Shown one piece after another: positions 11,217-24,129 of a DNA stretch of 64,000 nt. The notes under the pieces were generated by a model, which was not told the DNA's origin, did not search any database, and was given only the letters and a program-made list of their open reading frames with translations. The position numbers and the translations under genes were made by a program. This stretch comes from Primula veris. Lineage: Eukaryota; Streptophyta; Magnoliopsida; Ericales; Primulaceae. The DNA lies in assembly GCA_963682055.1 (NCBI GenBank), contig OY821740.1, positions 19,678,814 to 19,742,813 on the forward strand. Direction: 5' to 3'. Each line of letters begins with the position of its first letter. Positions within the stretch are counted from its first letter, which is position 1.

Positions 11217-11856
11217 CTTAAGGAAATTATAAGATGAGGATCTGTATATGGGGGAAAATAATATGATGAGGGTTGTGGATATAACCATGCTGTAAACAGC
11301 TATTTATAGATCAATTAGATGAGGGCTGGTATTGAGAGTCGCAACCGTTCGCCAATGGGTACTAAGAAGCGACGGCAATTAAAAGTTGTGTTTGTTCAAG
11401 AAAAAACGTTTGAATTCCCAAAAGGCTCTAAAAAAGCGTGAGTAATTAAAAGCCACTCTTGTTCAAGAAACGCTTGGATTCTTACCAATATTTAAAGGGG
11501 GTAAGTCATAATGGCATCGAAACACGCGTCATTTTGGGGAAAGGCAGCAGTTCAAATAAATGTTAAAGATCTTTTGCACAGAGCTCAAGAAAACTCTGGT
11601 GAATAAGATTTTATGCACGAGGCTCAAGAAATCCCATTGGTCCCTAGATACAAAGAGTCAGAAGGTTCAATGGATAAGGTCAAACGCAAGACCCAAGAAA
11701 AAGCATTAATGAGGCCACAAGCATGCGCAGTCAAAATAAATTGCAGTGGGAAAGTAATTCAGATATAAACAAGAAAAAGAAGTCTTTATTGATTGATTGA
11801 TACTTCGTTACAGAAGAGGCAGTTAACTTAAAGGAAATACAATAAAAACAATAAAG

Positions 11857-12195
11857 TCATTTTGTAGAAGGGCCCGCTTCGTCATTGGGCTTCCTCTTCG
11901 ACCGAGCATACACTTCCTTAAGGACCTGTTTGTAGGCCCTCTTGGAAGCAATGTGCCTATCTCTAGAAGCTTCAAGCTCTTTGATCCGAGCACGAGACCA
12001 AATATTGTCGATTAAAGACCGTTGGTATTCACTCTCCATAACCTTCAAGCGCTCGTCCATCTCAGCAGCTCGGAGAGCCTCCATGTTTAAAGAAGCAACC
12101 CTCCTTTCAATGATACGAGCCTTCCTAACCTCCTCCTCGAGATGGGCAACATATTCAGGAAGATTGTCACCGCTATTTTCACGAGGAAAAGCCAT
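11857..12195 (-). CDS. Small antisense gene b, element 1: 112-aa coiled-coil protein, paralogue of gene a
   Basis: It starts MAFPRENSGDNLPEYVAHLE and ends PNDEAGPSTK, exactly the length of the element 2 version (26987-27325). It is an almost continuous charged helix. Its C-terminal part (ASKRAYKQVLKEVYARSKR) matches gene a (AKRAYKLAFKELHARSK), so a and b look like an ancient duplication. A TATAAAAA motif lies on the minus strand near 12247-12254, and an AATAAA (complement of 11785-11790) follows the stop by about 70 bp. Confidence 0.66.
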   Translation of the reverse strand: MAFPRENSGDNLPEYVAHLEEEVRKARIIERRVASLNMEALRAAEMDERLKVMESEYQRSLIDNIWSRARIKELEASRDRHIASKRAYKQVLKEVYARSKRKPNDEAGPSTK

Positions 12196-12494
12196 TTGTT
12201 CGATAATAAAGAATGAGCTACTCAAAGAATATATGGGCAGTCCCCCTTTTTATAAGAAGAAACAAGGGGTAGGTCAAAGATCATCAAAAAAAAAAAAAAA
12301 AAGACAAGCCTCTTGAACTTCCCCAGAGCATTTATGGTTAACTACAGCAATTCAAGTCCAATGGAGTCATCCAATAAGATATCAAAGAAATAAACAGACA
12401 GGAACGTAAGTAAAATATGTTTTATTAAGATTCTTCCGTGATTCGATTACAACTAGGTGATAACACCAGATACAAAGAAATCACAAAAGACTAA

Positions 12495-12815
12495 TTATTT
12501 CGAGGAAGAGCCTTCTTCATCGTCATCCGAACTCGGTTTAGACCGAGCATGCAACTCCTTGAAGGCAAGCTTATAGGCCCTTTTTGCTGCCTTCTGCTTA
12601 GCCAGATAAGCCTCGAGCCTCTTTATACGCTCGTAAGCCCAATCTCGATCGGCCATCGTCACATGATGAGCAGAATCCATGTCAGACAACATTTTCTTGT
12701 AGTTTGAAACCTTGACCACGAGTTTCTTATTCGCGGTACGAGATTTCATGATCTCGGTTTCTAAATAAGAAATATAATTAAAGGAGCTCTCACCAGTAGA
12801 ACCAGAGGAAGCTAT
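12495..12815 (-). pseudogene. Small antisense gene a, element 1: coiled-coil protein with mutated start
   Basis: The element 2 copy starts at an ATG (26362); here the aligned codon is ATA (12815-12813). The first ATG left is at 12749, giving 84 residues instead of 106. The product is a charged helix ending in an acidic Ser tail (SSDDDEEGSSSK). A TATAAAGG box (complement of 12868-12875) and a downstream AATAAA (complement of 12421-12426) are kept. The upstream box and body are conserved, so start loss is probably recent decay. Confidence 0.6.
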
Positions 12816-13058
12816 TACGTCACGAGCAAAGTAGTAATAAAATGCCTAATTATGGAGGGGGCACTCCCCTTTATAGGAGTTTTCCTCGAAGAAAGATATT
12901 AGGATAGGAAACTTTAAATGGGCCCCCCAAGGAACCGCCATAAATCTATTACGTTTCTCAACGAAGCATTGGGAACGACGAGACCGAAGTAATATCCTCG
13001 ACAGACCGAGCATGACTCCCTCGACATGGAAACCACGCCGAGGAAGTCAGGGAGCACT

Positions 13059-13631
13059 TGATAGAACATAAAAATTAGACCCGAATATTCTATTCGGGTA
13101 ATAATCAATCCACTTTATAAATGGGTATCCAACGCTTAAATGGGTCATCACATGCCTTTTATAGGAGAATAAGGTAGTTACTATCAAAAGCCCAAGCCCA
13201 CTTAACTAGGGACCCATGTCTTAAAAACCCCCTGAGATGAAGACATTTGTCAACATCCTAGAAAGCATAGTTGCCTATAAATAGCCAACTACCCCTCCTA
13301 GAAAAGGACCAGAAAATCTATCCAAAAATTATAGAGAGAAGTTGAGAAAAGAGAGAAACTAGTCAAAGCTTATCACGCCAAGAAATAAACCGAGCAGAGA
13401 TAAAGCCGAGTACCGAATAAAAGGGGAGAAAGACCAAAAAGAGAGATTAAGTAGTCAAATCGAGAACAATTGTAATACAGAGATACTGATCCGAGCAAGT
13501 GTAATAATCCGAATAAGGATAATAATCCGAGCAATAATAAATATCAAGAAGTGTTCATTATTTATAGCTGATTTACCATTATATTATTGTTGAAAAGCCT
13601 AACGTGACCGACCAAAGTTATGGTTTTATCA
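13059..13631 (+). repeat. 3' LTR of element 1 (573 bp)
   Basis: It starts TGATAGAACATAAA and ends GGTTTTATCA, giving 5'-TG...CA-3' ends. It is the reverse-complement homologue of the 568-bp LTRs of element 2. A TATAAATAG promoter-like box lies at 13276-13284. The purine-rich but interrupted stretch GAGGAAGTCAGGGAGCACT just before it is the polypurine-tract position. It is visibly diverged from the element 2 LTRs, so it is a separate and probably older insertion. Confidence 0.94.
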
Positions 13632-14112
13632 GTTTGATTAATGGATATTAAGATCATTTATATCATACTTTTTAAACTCAATTTTTTTAAATTTGATGAG
13701 CTTACTTATAAAAAACCATTCACATCACCCTCATATTAAACTCTCTATTTTCAAAGAGTATCACTACCATTCTTTATAAATAAAGAAAATTAGTTATCCT
13801 CATCAATCAAAAAATAATATTTTATTTTGAATTACACCTTCAATCATGTATTATTTCAACACAAAAAATAAACTAAGTCTTAAAATAAAATACAAAAATT
13901 AATAAAGTATTAATAGAGAGAGTGTTTTGAAAATATTGAAAAATCAACTAAAACTAAAATGACTCTCTAAAGATAAAAAAATAAGATTTTCAATCCTCAT
14001 TTGACAAATTTTTTGGAGAGATTGACGTGAATGCTGTAAGATCTTCATTTACAAACAATGATATACGGCCTTCAAGATACTTTCATAAATATATATATAT
14101 ATATATATATAT

Positions 14113-14143
<31 letters not shown>

Positions 14144-14759
14144 TACTATCATAAATATATGTTTCTACTTCTTACTATCAACTTAAACAATTTTGCATGA
14201 ACAACAAAGTGGTATCCTTTTGTTGAAGAATAAGAGTTACAAGTTTAATATGCAAAGGATAGATAACAAGGAATGTCATAGGCAGAAGGTTCGCGCGCGT
14301 AGAAACCTCAAATGAAAATATTTGTATACATACAAACCCAGGGGTGTACCAAAAGATTAGTCCTAGTAAACAGGCACGAGGTTTGATTTCCCACTTATAT
14401 CAATACAGTGAAAGTAACCCTTTAAAGTTGTCAGTGCGACTTGCAAGTTGCAATCCTAACTTTTTTCCCTAAAATCGTCAAAAAACCCTGGATACACTCT
14501 CGAAAGGTTTTGATCAAACCACACAGCACAACCTTAGCAAAGTTGTAACTTACACGTAAACACCGTTAGAAAAGTTCCAAATGGAAAATAATTTACATAC
14601 ATTCTTAACAAGTGAATTACATATTCATGAAAAAGCGTGCATACAGATAATCGGATCTCATTCCAAACATCTGGTAGCTAAATCTGAATACTATTCACAT
14701 TTGAAGCAATTGAGGCATAAAAATAAAAACCAAGGTCACATATGCTTTGTACTCTGCTA
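13632..14759. other. AT-rich intergenic DNA between element 1 and the kinase pseudogene
   Basis: No coding sequence is seen. It includes an (AT)n/poly(T) patch at 14091-14146 and long A/T-rich stretches. It is host DNA flanking the retrotransposon. Confidence 0.7.
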
Positions 14760-14990
14760 TTATCTCCCGCTCATTAAGTTGACAAGAGCTTGGTTCTTAT
14801 AGAAAGAGTCAACATCCCAATCTTCGGGTTGTGGATGCTAGGGTCCTTAAGGCCGCCACGATAGACCTCATACTAGGCCTTAACTGTGGGTTTTCTTGTG
14901 TGCAAGCTCTAGCAAGCATAGCCATCTACAATCATACAACATAATATGATTAATCGCTTTTACGATTATGTGTATAATATAGAGAAAAAA

Positions 14991-15486
14991 TACGTTTAAT
15001 ACACCAAACTATAGTGTTGTTAACGATTTGGATACCCACCTTTCAAATTTTTCAATTTCGGTACCACATTATAATAACTTTCCAATTTAGGTAACACCGT
15101 CTAAATTAATCACGGAATCATGTCACGTGACATTTAACAAACGTTAATTTGAGAGGGTAATTTGACAATTTTGCACTGAAATATGTCGTATTAGAAAAAA
15201 ATTTCTCTCAATTTCACGCGTAACAAAAATTAGCACATAATCCAAATTTTTTGTTATGTGTGAAATTGGGGGGAAACGTTTTTATAGGATGACATATTTT
15301 TGTGCAAAATTGTCAAATTACGCTCTCAAATTAACGTTTGTCAAATGTCACGTGACATGATTTCGTGATTAATTTAGATGGTGGTACCTAAATTGGAAAG
15401 TTTTTATAGTGTGGTACCCAAATTGAAAATTTTGAAAGATGGGTATCCAAATCGTTAAAAACAGATAATTTGGTGTAATAAACGTA
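14991..15486. mobile_element. Foldback MITE-like element in the last intron of the kinase pseudogene
   Basis: The two halves are long, nearly perfect inverted repeats. The left arm TACGTTTAATACACCAAA matches the right end TTTGGTGTAATAAACGTA; internal matching pairs include TTTGGATACCCA with TGGGTATCCAAA, and CATGTCACGTGACATTT with AAATGTCACGTGACATG. It is non-coding and non-autonomous. The class is not assigned, because I could not confirm a target duplication. Confidence 0.8.
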
Positions 15487-15559
15487 TAACACCCCGTATA
15501 ATATAATACTAGTGAGTTTTTGTAAGCAACTTATTCAAGCACTATCCGTAAGGTATAGT

Positions 15560-15870
15560 TGATTCAGCAGACTAGTTTGGTTGAAGCTTTTAAGCTCAGT
15601 GGTCCTTTGATTTTGCTTTGAAGCTGGGCTTCATTTGTTTGACCTTTTCTATAATTTTTTTCTTCGATTAATATAGCTTTTCTTTGGCTCAGAAAATCCA
15701 GCTTATTTGTTTTCGAGTGCAGCTTAACAAGCTTGTATGATTTTGGTCTTTTAATGAGAGCTGTCTCTATGTAGCTTTTAGTCAAATAAGCTTTTCAGCT
15801 TAGAAAAAGGTCGAGTTCATTCCGCTTGAAGCTTATAGATGCTTTAACCATAAAAGCAAAAACAAAGAGC
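15560..15870. repeat. AAGCTTTTAAGCT-rich dispersed repeat
   Basis: A degenerate repeat with several AAGCTTTTAAGCT-type palindromes (GGTTGAAGCTTTTAAGCTCAG and relatives). Similar sequence recurs at 16765-16940, 18240-18600, 18965-19060, 50285-50500, 56905-57010 and 59262-59472, so this is a repeat family, probably a decayed MITE. Confidence 0.5.
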
Positions 15871-18004
15871 TAAAAAGATGAAAGCAAACAACCCAAGCTG
15901 AAATCTGTTCACCAAGAGCAAAAGAGTTCTGTGGCTTTATGCTGAATGGAAGAAAAAGTATGTAATAGAGTCTTAACTCTTAACACAGAAAAGAGAAATT
16001 ATTGATATAGACGACAGTACTAAGGCTTGTCAAGCCCATGCATAATCTTCAATTTGTTATGTTATTATTGGTTTTACTTTTTTTTGTTTATACTACATAA
16101 TATAATCACCTTGTGAACTGCATCAAGGGGGTAGGTGTCGCCAAGGCGAGGGTCAATCAGCTTCTGAAGGTCTTCTTTTGATTCAGGCTGTCGGAGAACT
16201 TCGTCAAACTAAAAAGCATCAACACAGATGTTCGATTAAATATGGTCGAGTAAGTAGCATCAACAAAGGCCAAAATCTCAGTAAAAAGAATATAAAATAA
16301 CATTTAAATGGCATGTTTTGGACTTAATTCCCATTTGGTTTAAGAATATTTAACCGATTTCACTCTTGACACATTTAAATAAGTTGATTTAGATTATGCA
16401 TTCCGAAGATTATGCCATACCACTAAATAAGAATAAAATATAAGCCCAGAATATGTCAATTAGTGGAAATTGGAGGCATGTATGAGACCATGGTATCTGC
16501 CAAGTAATTGTGCCTTCCTTTTACCAATAAAAGAAATTGAAAAAGAAAACTAACCAAACCAACAAGCCCTTTAGATTCAGTTATAAGACCGCTTGGCTTG
16601 ACAATGGCTTCCTTCGCTGATATTAGTTCATACATGACAACCCCAAAAGCATATACATCTACTTTAGGAGAAACATCGCCATATTGGGCATATCTGCATA
16701 ATCACAATCGTTTAAAACTCATCAATATCATAAAAAAGAGAACACATTGGAGACCAATACCATAAGGGCTTGTTCAGTTATGCTTTAAAAAACAAACTAG
16801 AATTTGAGGTTCAGATTTATTTATTTTTCAACCAGCTGAAATCTTCTAACTTGTTCAAGCCAAAAAAATGAGAAAACCTCAGAATTGAAGCTGGTCAACA
16901 AAACACAGTCCAGCTTTTAGGCAAAAAGCTAAGCTTCTTACTCTGGTGGCATATATCCAAATGTTCCAACAAGACATGTCTGCAATGATGTACTTCCAAC
17001 CTCGGTCAGCTTCGTTAAACCAAAATCCGCAACCTGCAAGAACAAATTTATAAAAAAAAAAATGAAAAGAAAGAAAAAACCAACCTTAAAAACTAACCAA
17101 CAAGACTTTACAATGGAACACTCGTGGAAAGCGAATAAAAGACAACCTTTGCATGATAATTCTTGTCGATTAATATGTTCGCCGATTTTATATCACGATG
17201 TATATAAACAGGCACAGTATGCTCATGAATATATTCGAGTCCTCTAGCAGAATCTAGGGCTTTTGGCACCCTTGTGGTCCAAGGCAAAGGCTCCTTATCT
17301 GAATCATTCAACATTATAATTGCAGTTTGAAAGACTAATGACTGGGGAAAAAGTGGATATTCACAGCATAATTAAATACCTGATTTTTGTAAATGCTCAC
17401 TTAAGTTACCATTCTCGATAAATTCATAGACGAGAAAAAGAGAGCCTTCCACACAGTACCCTATCAACCGCACCTGAAATACAAGTTAATGTAATTGCAA
17501 TATATACTATTGTATACACATACATTACATCTAATCCATCTCGGTAAATATAAGATGTTAATAAAATAACACGACTACCCGTCAATATATACACACTGAA
17601 TAAACTATACCCTATATGTGAGAATTACTCAAGACATAGCGAATAGTTACTTGCTCAAAGTTGATAAATTTAAGTAATTACTAACTGACCCCAGAGACCT
17701 GAGGACTGTTTAACTGTTACGTTTAAACAACTTATATGGCTTATATAACTGTTGCGTTGAAACTTGTAGAATTGTCACGCCTGTAAAGTAGACAAAAAAA
17801 CTTCACATTCTGAACAGGCAAAACTAAAAGAATATCGATTATAACCAAAAAATCAACTAAGTACACCATCATTGCAAAACTAAACGGCTCGTTTGAATAA
17901 TTGTTGGGTCATGTAAAAATCAGCTATATGATGGCTCTTAAAGGACAGAGACAAATGACACCCAATACATCAAAAGGTGCTTATTTGATAAGAGAGGTAA
18001 ATTA

Positions 18005-18094
<90 letters not shown>

Positions 18095-18908
18095 CTACAA
18101 AAAGTCCAAACCAGTCTTATACTAGTATATAATTTCATCAACAAAAGTAATCTTGTAACGGATCCACCTTTGATGTATACACATACACGAAAGTGAGATT
18201 TAAAAAAAGTCAACCACCTTGTGCATTAGAGTTCAGTTAAGTTCAAGTTTTGTTTGGTTGAAGCTTTTAAACTAAGCCTTTGCGTTTATATGATGCGCTG
18301 GATATCATTGCTTGATCAGCTTAAAAGCTGAGCTTTTCTGGTTTTTTGACTAAAAAATCTAGATATTTAAGCTGGATGGACCAGCTTTTCTCTCAAGCAC
18401 AAATTATTCTGCTTTCTTCCTTAAAAAGCTGCAACCAAGATCTTTTTAGCTATTTGTTTTTGCAAACCTAATAACTTTATACTGCATTCGGTTGGTCAGC
18501 TTATACCTAAGTTTTTTATTTTGCATTTCTGACCTGAAAGCCTTCAGGTTAAATGAACCCAGCATTTTATGAGCTTGAAATAGCGCAGTTTATTTGCTTA
18601 AAACCCGATCAAATAATCTTGTAACCAAGGGTGCATATAACATTGTCCAGGCAAAGACAGATTTTCATTAAACAGTTATTTTTGTAATTCATTTGGTGGT
18701 CAATGAGTACAAACCTCGCCTCGCAACTCTGCATAGTAAACAGCTCCAAACCCACCTTGGCCGATTTTATTATCCAAACTGAAATTGTCAGTTGCTTTTT
18801 CGAGCCCTTCGTATGAAAACTCAACAGATTTGTCCACAGTTACGCCAGCTAGGCGGGGACTTCCCATCGAATCTGTTGCTTTCTCAGAACCACTCCGTGG
18901 AACTACAT

Positions 18909-20799
18909 CTGAAAGACCATAAAAATAACATAAATATCATTCACAAGCCGCTTACAGGTCACATTTGTTTTGTTTAAAGCAAATCTGGATTTGGTTGAGC
19001 AGCTAAAAATTTGTACTTTTCTGGTTTTTGCCTTGAAAAAGCGAGAAACTTTTAAGCTTGGATGAACCTAATAATCCTGGAACCAATAGATGCAAGGATT
19101 TCAAACTTTCAATGTATAATCCTGGAATCAGAATAAGGGCCTCACAAGTTACAAAAAGATGTTTAAATAGTCTATTCAGATAAAGGGTCAAGAATTTTCG
19201 GAGTAGCATTGCTGACACTTGTATCCTTGATAATGAGGGACCAGTATCCGCCTTGCAGTAAATTGTTGGATTTCTTGTACCAGACAAAGCACTTCAGGCT
19301 GTAATTACATATTCCAATCTCGCATGAATGAGTGAGCAGCTTTCCGAACACAAAAGTTTTGTTCAAGTTCAAAAGTTTCTTTTCCATTCTAATTACTCCA
19401 CTAGGCATGGGACCAAAACACATGAGACTTTGTTTGGAACTTTTTTCATGTTATTTCAATTTCCAATGCAAATTTATTCCAAACGATACGAATCTATTAG
19501 ACTACAAGATTTAGCTGTTTTATGAATTTATATTCTTTAGTGGACCTCAAATACTGAGTTGTTTTAAGAATTCATATTCTGGGAACTGTTAACAGCCAAA
19601 ATTAAATGAAGGCACATGTAACCAGGTTAAAGTTACACTACACGATTATCACAACCACCACCATATCCGTACAACTAACATATCGTAATACATATACGCG
19701 TTATAAAAACTCATTGCAATATTATTCTGATAGCCATTACACATACATTATAAACACTTACCCACATAACAAAACGTAAAAAGAACATAACTACAGAACA
19801 TCGAAAAATTAGTAAAAGGAAATTCTAACAACACTTCGTCAAATCTCAAATAAAATAGTAATATATTTTTATCACTATATCAACGTACTCCCGAATACCA
19901 GTAGCTAGTCGATACCTCGTTCGTCCATCAATATAAAAAATCCAATAAAGTATCATCGTACTCGTGAAAACTGGTAGCAAATCGGTGAATCATTTATCCA
20001 GAATATCAAAATTAAGGAAACTCTCCATGTGCAAGTTTGGTCGCGTCCGACTAAGATGCAAATGATTATACGTTTCAAAACTAACATAAATATATAAAAT
20101 ACATAGACGAATATCACGCCTCAACAAAATTTAGAAAATAAAAGAAAAATATTACTTTTGATCAATTCAATCCCATGACCTCTAAGTTCATCACTCGCCA
20201 AACTTTGGTACTCACGCAATTATAACGAAATTTAAATATAAAAATGAGAAAATTAAAGTTGCGAGAATATTATCACTGAACACATAGTCATGCACACTTC
20301 TCAATTACAACACATATCACATAAGTACACGACACAAAATTAAAAAAATATATATATTACCGTCTATCCATAATCCATAAGAATAAACCAAATAGATACA
20401 ATAAATACACAAATAAAAACAATCACTTCAAAACACCACCGGTCTTCATCAGTACAACTAATACATAAGCGATATCTTTATGTAATCATATCACGGGAAT
20501 TGAAACACTATGTCTATTTATTTAAAACAATTCATATTCTAGTTATAAATAAACACAAAAATTTCTGAACACGAGTAATAAATACAAAACACTGCCAAGT
20601 TACCAAAAAAACGCAAGCGGATCACTTCAACTATAACACCAAACTAACCACACATACAGAAACACTCGGATGCAAATACATGGCTCTTGAAAAAACGCAG
20701 ATTTTCTTAAAATGTCTTACACCACCAAGTATCACCCATCCGTGTGTGCCTATCCTACCCAACATGCAACCGAGGTAATTGGAACCCGGTTAACTCTGA
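18909..20799. other. Intergenic AT-rich DNA, possibly internal region of a non-autonomous LTR element
   Basis: No gene is seen. From about 19600 the sequence is A/C/T-rich with no open frames and leads directly into a primer-binding-site-like motif at 20799, so it may be the internal part of a minus-oriented LTR element lacking coding capacity. Confidence 0.35.
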
Positions 20800-22000
20800 T
20801 AACAAGCTGTCACGTCCCGGATTTTGATAAACCCGAGTTCTGAATATAAATTAAATGAGTTTTAAAGAAAAATGCAATAAAAGGGATTTAAATCAATTAA
20901 ATTTATAATTACATAACCAAATAGCTAAACAAGGTATGCCGATGATCACATTTGATAGATCTGTTGGCATAAGGGTAGCCAACGATCTCCAGATGTGATA
21001 ACACAAGAAACTAAGTTTAAGGAAAACTATAAAATTCGGCATGACCTTTATGCTTCTATTTGTTTCCACAAAAATAAACATGTTCACAACACAATATAAA
21101 TAAACATTGCCAACGCGATGCAGAAAGAGAAATATAGCTATGATACAATATCATCCATCCCCACTAATTATACAACCGATACGATCACGAAGTTTAAAAC
21201 AAATAAAATGCGAATATATACAAGTGCCCTAACGGCCATTAAGCTTGGTCTAACGTGCTCCCCGATAAGTGTATGCCAAATACTCACTAGCAAGTCACTC
21301 TAAGCATCTTCACGGCCTAAGTTTGCACATGTACATCAAAACGGAACAAAATGTACAGAAAACAAGTAAATGAGCTAAGAAAACAATCTTCACTTTAAAT
21401 AAATGTACATACACAAAACCTAGTTATATATATATATCAACAAATGTAATAACTACGTGTTATAACCAAATACAAATAATATCACCGCCAACACACGAAC
21501 AATAAATGATACTCACTTATCATCACAACACAAATACAATCAATAACCACATCTCCAAGTTATCAGTACTAACTCACAAGACTAACACATAGAAGATAGT
21601 TAAAATCACGAAACACATCAACTTAACCAACACACACTTTGGACAAAACACCGTGCCTAATTGGGGCCGGTTTCAGAGGGAGCTACCCTCAAGGTAACCG
21701 ATGTTCCTCTTGCGCAAGTTCACACTATAGGTAACACATATATAGTTCGAAGTAGGTAACACACGTCTACATCTCACCGTAGGTAACACACGTCTATGGT
21801 ACACACACACACCATTGTAGAAACCTCTTCTACAATTCACCGTAGGAAACCCATCTACAGTTTACACACGGTTGTAGGAAACTCATCTACAACTCACTGT
21901 AGAAACCACATCTACAGTTTACTCACCCACACGCACGCGCGCGCGCACACGCATTCATCTTAATACTCAAAAGAGATATAAATCAATTAATCGCCACATA
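20799..22000 (-). mobile_element. Probable LTR with adjacent tRNA-iMet-type primer binding site (minus orientation)
   Basis: Read on the minus strand, a sequence ending GGGACGTGACA is followed after 3 bases by TGTTATCAGAGT, which matches 10 of 12 bases of the plant initiator-Met primer site TGGTATCAGAGC. That is the 5' LTR/PBS arrangement of a copia- or TRIM/LARD-like element. The LTR would extend rightward on the + strand from about 20813; its outer end is not defined, and 22000 is a guess. It contains a repetitive patch at 21725-21935. No coding domains seen. Confidence 0.4.
21725..21935. repeat. Short tandem repeats (GTAGG/A-AAC..ATCTACA type)
   Basis: Several degenerate 25-40-bp units contain GTAGGAAACTCATCTACA or GTAGGTAACACACGTCTA, with near-palindromic GTAG...CTAC arms. 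The array is followed by a (CG/CA) dinucleotide patch. It lies inside the proposed LTR remnant. Confidence 0.6.
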
Positions 22001-23270
22001 ACACTTTATGTCAACCCATCGAAATTAAGACATTCATTTTCCAATTCAATTCAAAATTAATAAAGTTTCACATCAACATTATTAAAACAACGGTCACCGG
22101 CAGAATAAGATGCATTAGGTAAATAAACAGAATTATAATCCACTTTTTAAGACGAAATCAATTTTATTCAACAACACATTTCCTAAAACAACTTGTCAAT
22201 TATCAGATGACAAGATACATAATAATATTACTAACTTAGTCGAGCAATTAAGGCATTGACGGAATAATCACACAAGTCAACAAATAAACAATTAAGGCAC
22301 TTAATTGTTTATTTGTGATGGTCATTAATTATAAAAAATGGAGGGATTAAATTAGACGAAAAAATTAACTTGAAATTTGATTTCCATTTAGTTTCTACTT
22401 TGTCGACATTTGGATTTTGATTTCTTAGAGTTATTTATCTTAACAACTTTCAAAGTCTACATTTTTTTTCTAGTCTTTTATTAGTCTTTTCTGCAAAGTT
22501 ATGATTGTATAATTAGAATAATCAAACTATTAAATACTAATTACGAACATTTTATTATTTTGGAATTTAATTTTATAGTTTTTCTTGTTATGACTTTATA
22601 TATGGTATTGAGTGTTTTTTTTTTTTGTTACTAAAAGATACACACAAACAAAAAGTTTTCACAAATAACGAAAACATTTGCAAGAAGAAATGTATATGAA
22701 TGTACAAAGATATATAAAACCTTTTAGGATAAGAAATTGCTTACAAGATACACAAGAAAATAACATAATTGCAAAATTCTAATTGAAAAAATTGTATAAA
22801 AAGTACACGTTTGCAAATCTCCAAATAAGAACAAACCAGTTTAAAATTGCCAGAATTACTAGACATGACGATAGTCATCAAGAATTTATCAACCACCGCC
22901 AAGTAATAAAGTGAGTTAAAAAAATTATATATAATGTCAAATGAATATTATAACATACATTACGACAAATAAATCACTTTTAATACTTAATTCCCAAAAA
23001 GTCACACCTTAATGTTTCCATCCCCAACAAGTCACATTTTTTTAAAATTCAATCAATTTACAAAATTGCCATTACCCAACCTATAAATCAAAATTTTAAA
23101 AATCAAAAAATGCAAAAATACTAAAAAAACTCAAAAAAAAATCGAAAAAAATTGAAACAAAAAATCAAAAAATCTCAAATTTTCTAACATCGGAAAAAAC
23201 TCAAAAAATTGAAAGAAAACAAAATAAAAACTCAAAATATCGGAAAAAAAAACCAAAAATAAATATAATC
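22001..23270. other. AT-rich intergenic DNA
   Basis: No gene or clear element is seen. The last 200 bp are A-rich (AAAAATC/CAAAAAA runs) and grade into the minisatellite. Confidence 0.6.
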
Positions 23271-24015
23271 ACAAAAGTGCATAAGTGCATAAAATTGACT
23301 AAAATCTATAGTAACGTGCATAAAGTTCACTAAAAGTGCATAATATAGTACATAAAAATTGCATAAAAAGTGCATGCGGGTTGATAAAAAGTGTGTATGA
23401 GTCGACAAAAGTTCATAATAAGTGTATAAAAAGTGCATAAATGTGCATAAAAGTGTATAAAAATACGTAAAAAGTGGATAAAAGTGCATATCAAGTGCAT
23501 AGAAAGTGTATAAAAATGCATATATGTGCATAAAATGTGCATAACAAGTGCATAAAAGTGCATAAAAAGTGTATAAAAGTGCATTACAAGTGCATAAGAT
23601 ATATAAAAAGTGCATAAATGTGCATAAAAGTGCATAAATGTGCATAACAAGTGCATAACGTTGCATAAAAAGTGCATAAATATGCATAAAAGTGAATAAA
23701 AAGTGCATAAATGTGTATAAAAAGTGCATAAAAGTGAATAATAAGTGCATAAATGTGCATAAAAAGTGCATAAAAGTCAATCAAAGTGCATAAAAAGTGC
23801 ATTCAGATCAGTAAAAAGTGTATAAAAAGTGCATATAAAGTGCATATGATACATAAAAAGTGCATACGAGTACATAAAAAGTGCATATAAAGTGCATATG
23901 ATACATAAAAAGTGCATACCGATCAATAAAAACTACATAAATAGTACATACGAGTCATAGAAAGTGCACAAAAAAGCATACGAGTCAATAAATGTGAATA
24001 AAAAGTGCATGTGGG
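23271..24015. repeat. GTGCATA minisatellite (about 10-17-bp units)
   Basis: Some 740 bp of tandem units built on AAAAGTGCATA, with a 10-11-bp basic spacing and frequent longer units (AAAAGTGCATAAAAGTGCATA). Period and sequence drift towards the right end, where units with GATACATAAAAAGTGCATA appear. The long minus-strand frames over it are an artefact of the repeat (Met-His-Phe-Leu strings). Confidence 0.95.
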
Positions 24016-24038
24016 TCAACTATTTTTCAAGATCCGGT

Positions 24039-24083
24039 GGATTTGAACCACCAATCACTTCCACCCACGAATCACTTGAACCA
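24039..24083 (-). promoter_or_regulatory. Pol III A-box/B-box pair, possible tRNA-derived SINE head
   Basis: On the minus strand TGGTTCAAGTG (24083-24073) fits the A-box consensus, and GGTTCAAATCC (24049-24039) is one base off the B box, with starts 34 bp apart. No clover-leaf tRNA could be folded around them by eye, so a SINE remnant is likelier than a tRNA gene. The GTGCATA minisatellite begins directly downstream on that strand. Confidence 0.4.
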
Positions 24084-24129
24084 TTGGGTTAAAGCGCTCT
24101 TACCATTTTGAGTTTACCAATCTTATACT

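Larger units (their letters stand above)
1..13631 (+). mobile_element. Ty3/gypsy Tat-lineage LTR retrotransposon, element 1 (5' part outside window)
   Basis: The window opens inside pol, already in frame at the left edge, so the 5' LTR, gag and protease lie upstream. The order is RT, RNase H, extra RNase H (aRNH), integrase, a 37-bp minisatellite, about 9 kb of minus-strand coding DNA, then the 3' LTR (13059-13631). The same order is found, inverted, in the complete copy at 25551-41836, which fixes family and limits. Lesions: a TGA in integrase, a Cys-to-Tyr change in the integrase zinc finger, a frameshift in exon 3 of the antisense gene, a lost start in one small antisense gene and a premature stop in another. 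This copy is therefore probably inactive. The 5 bp after the LTR (GTTTG, 13632-13636) would be the target duplication; its partner is not visible. Confidence 0.92.

Noticed and set aside
23232..23802. Long overlapping minus-strand frames rich in Met-His-Phe-Leu-Cys
   Set aside because: They are translations of the GTGCATA minisatellite in different phases and have no protein-like character.
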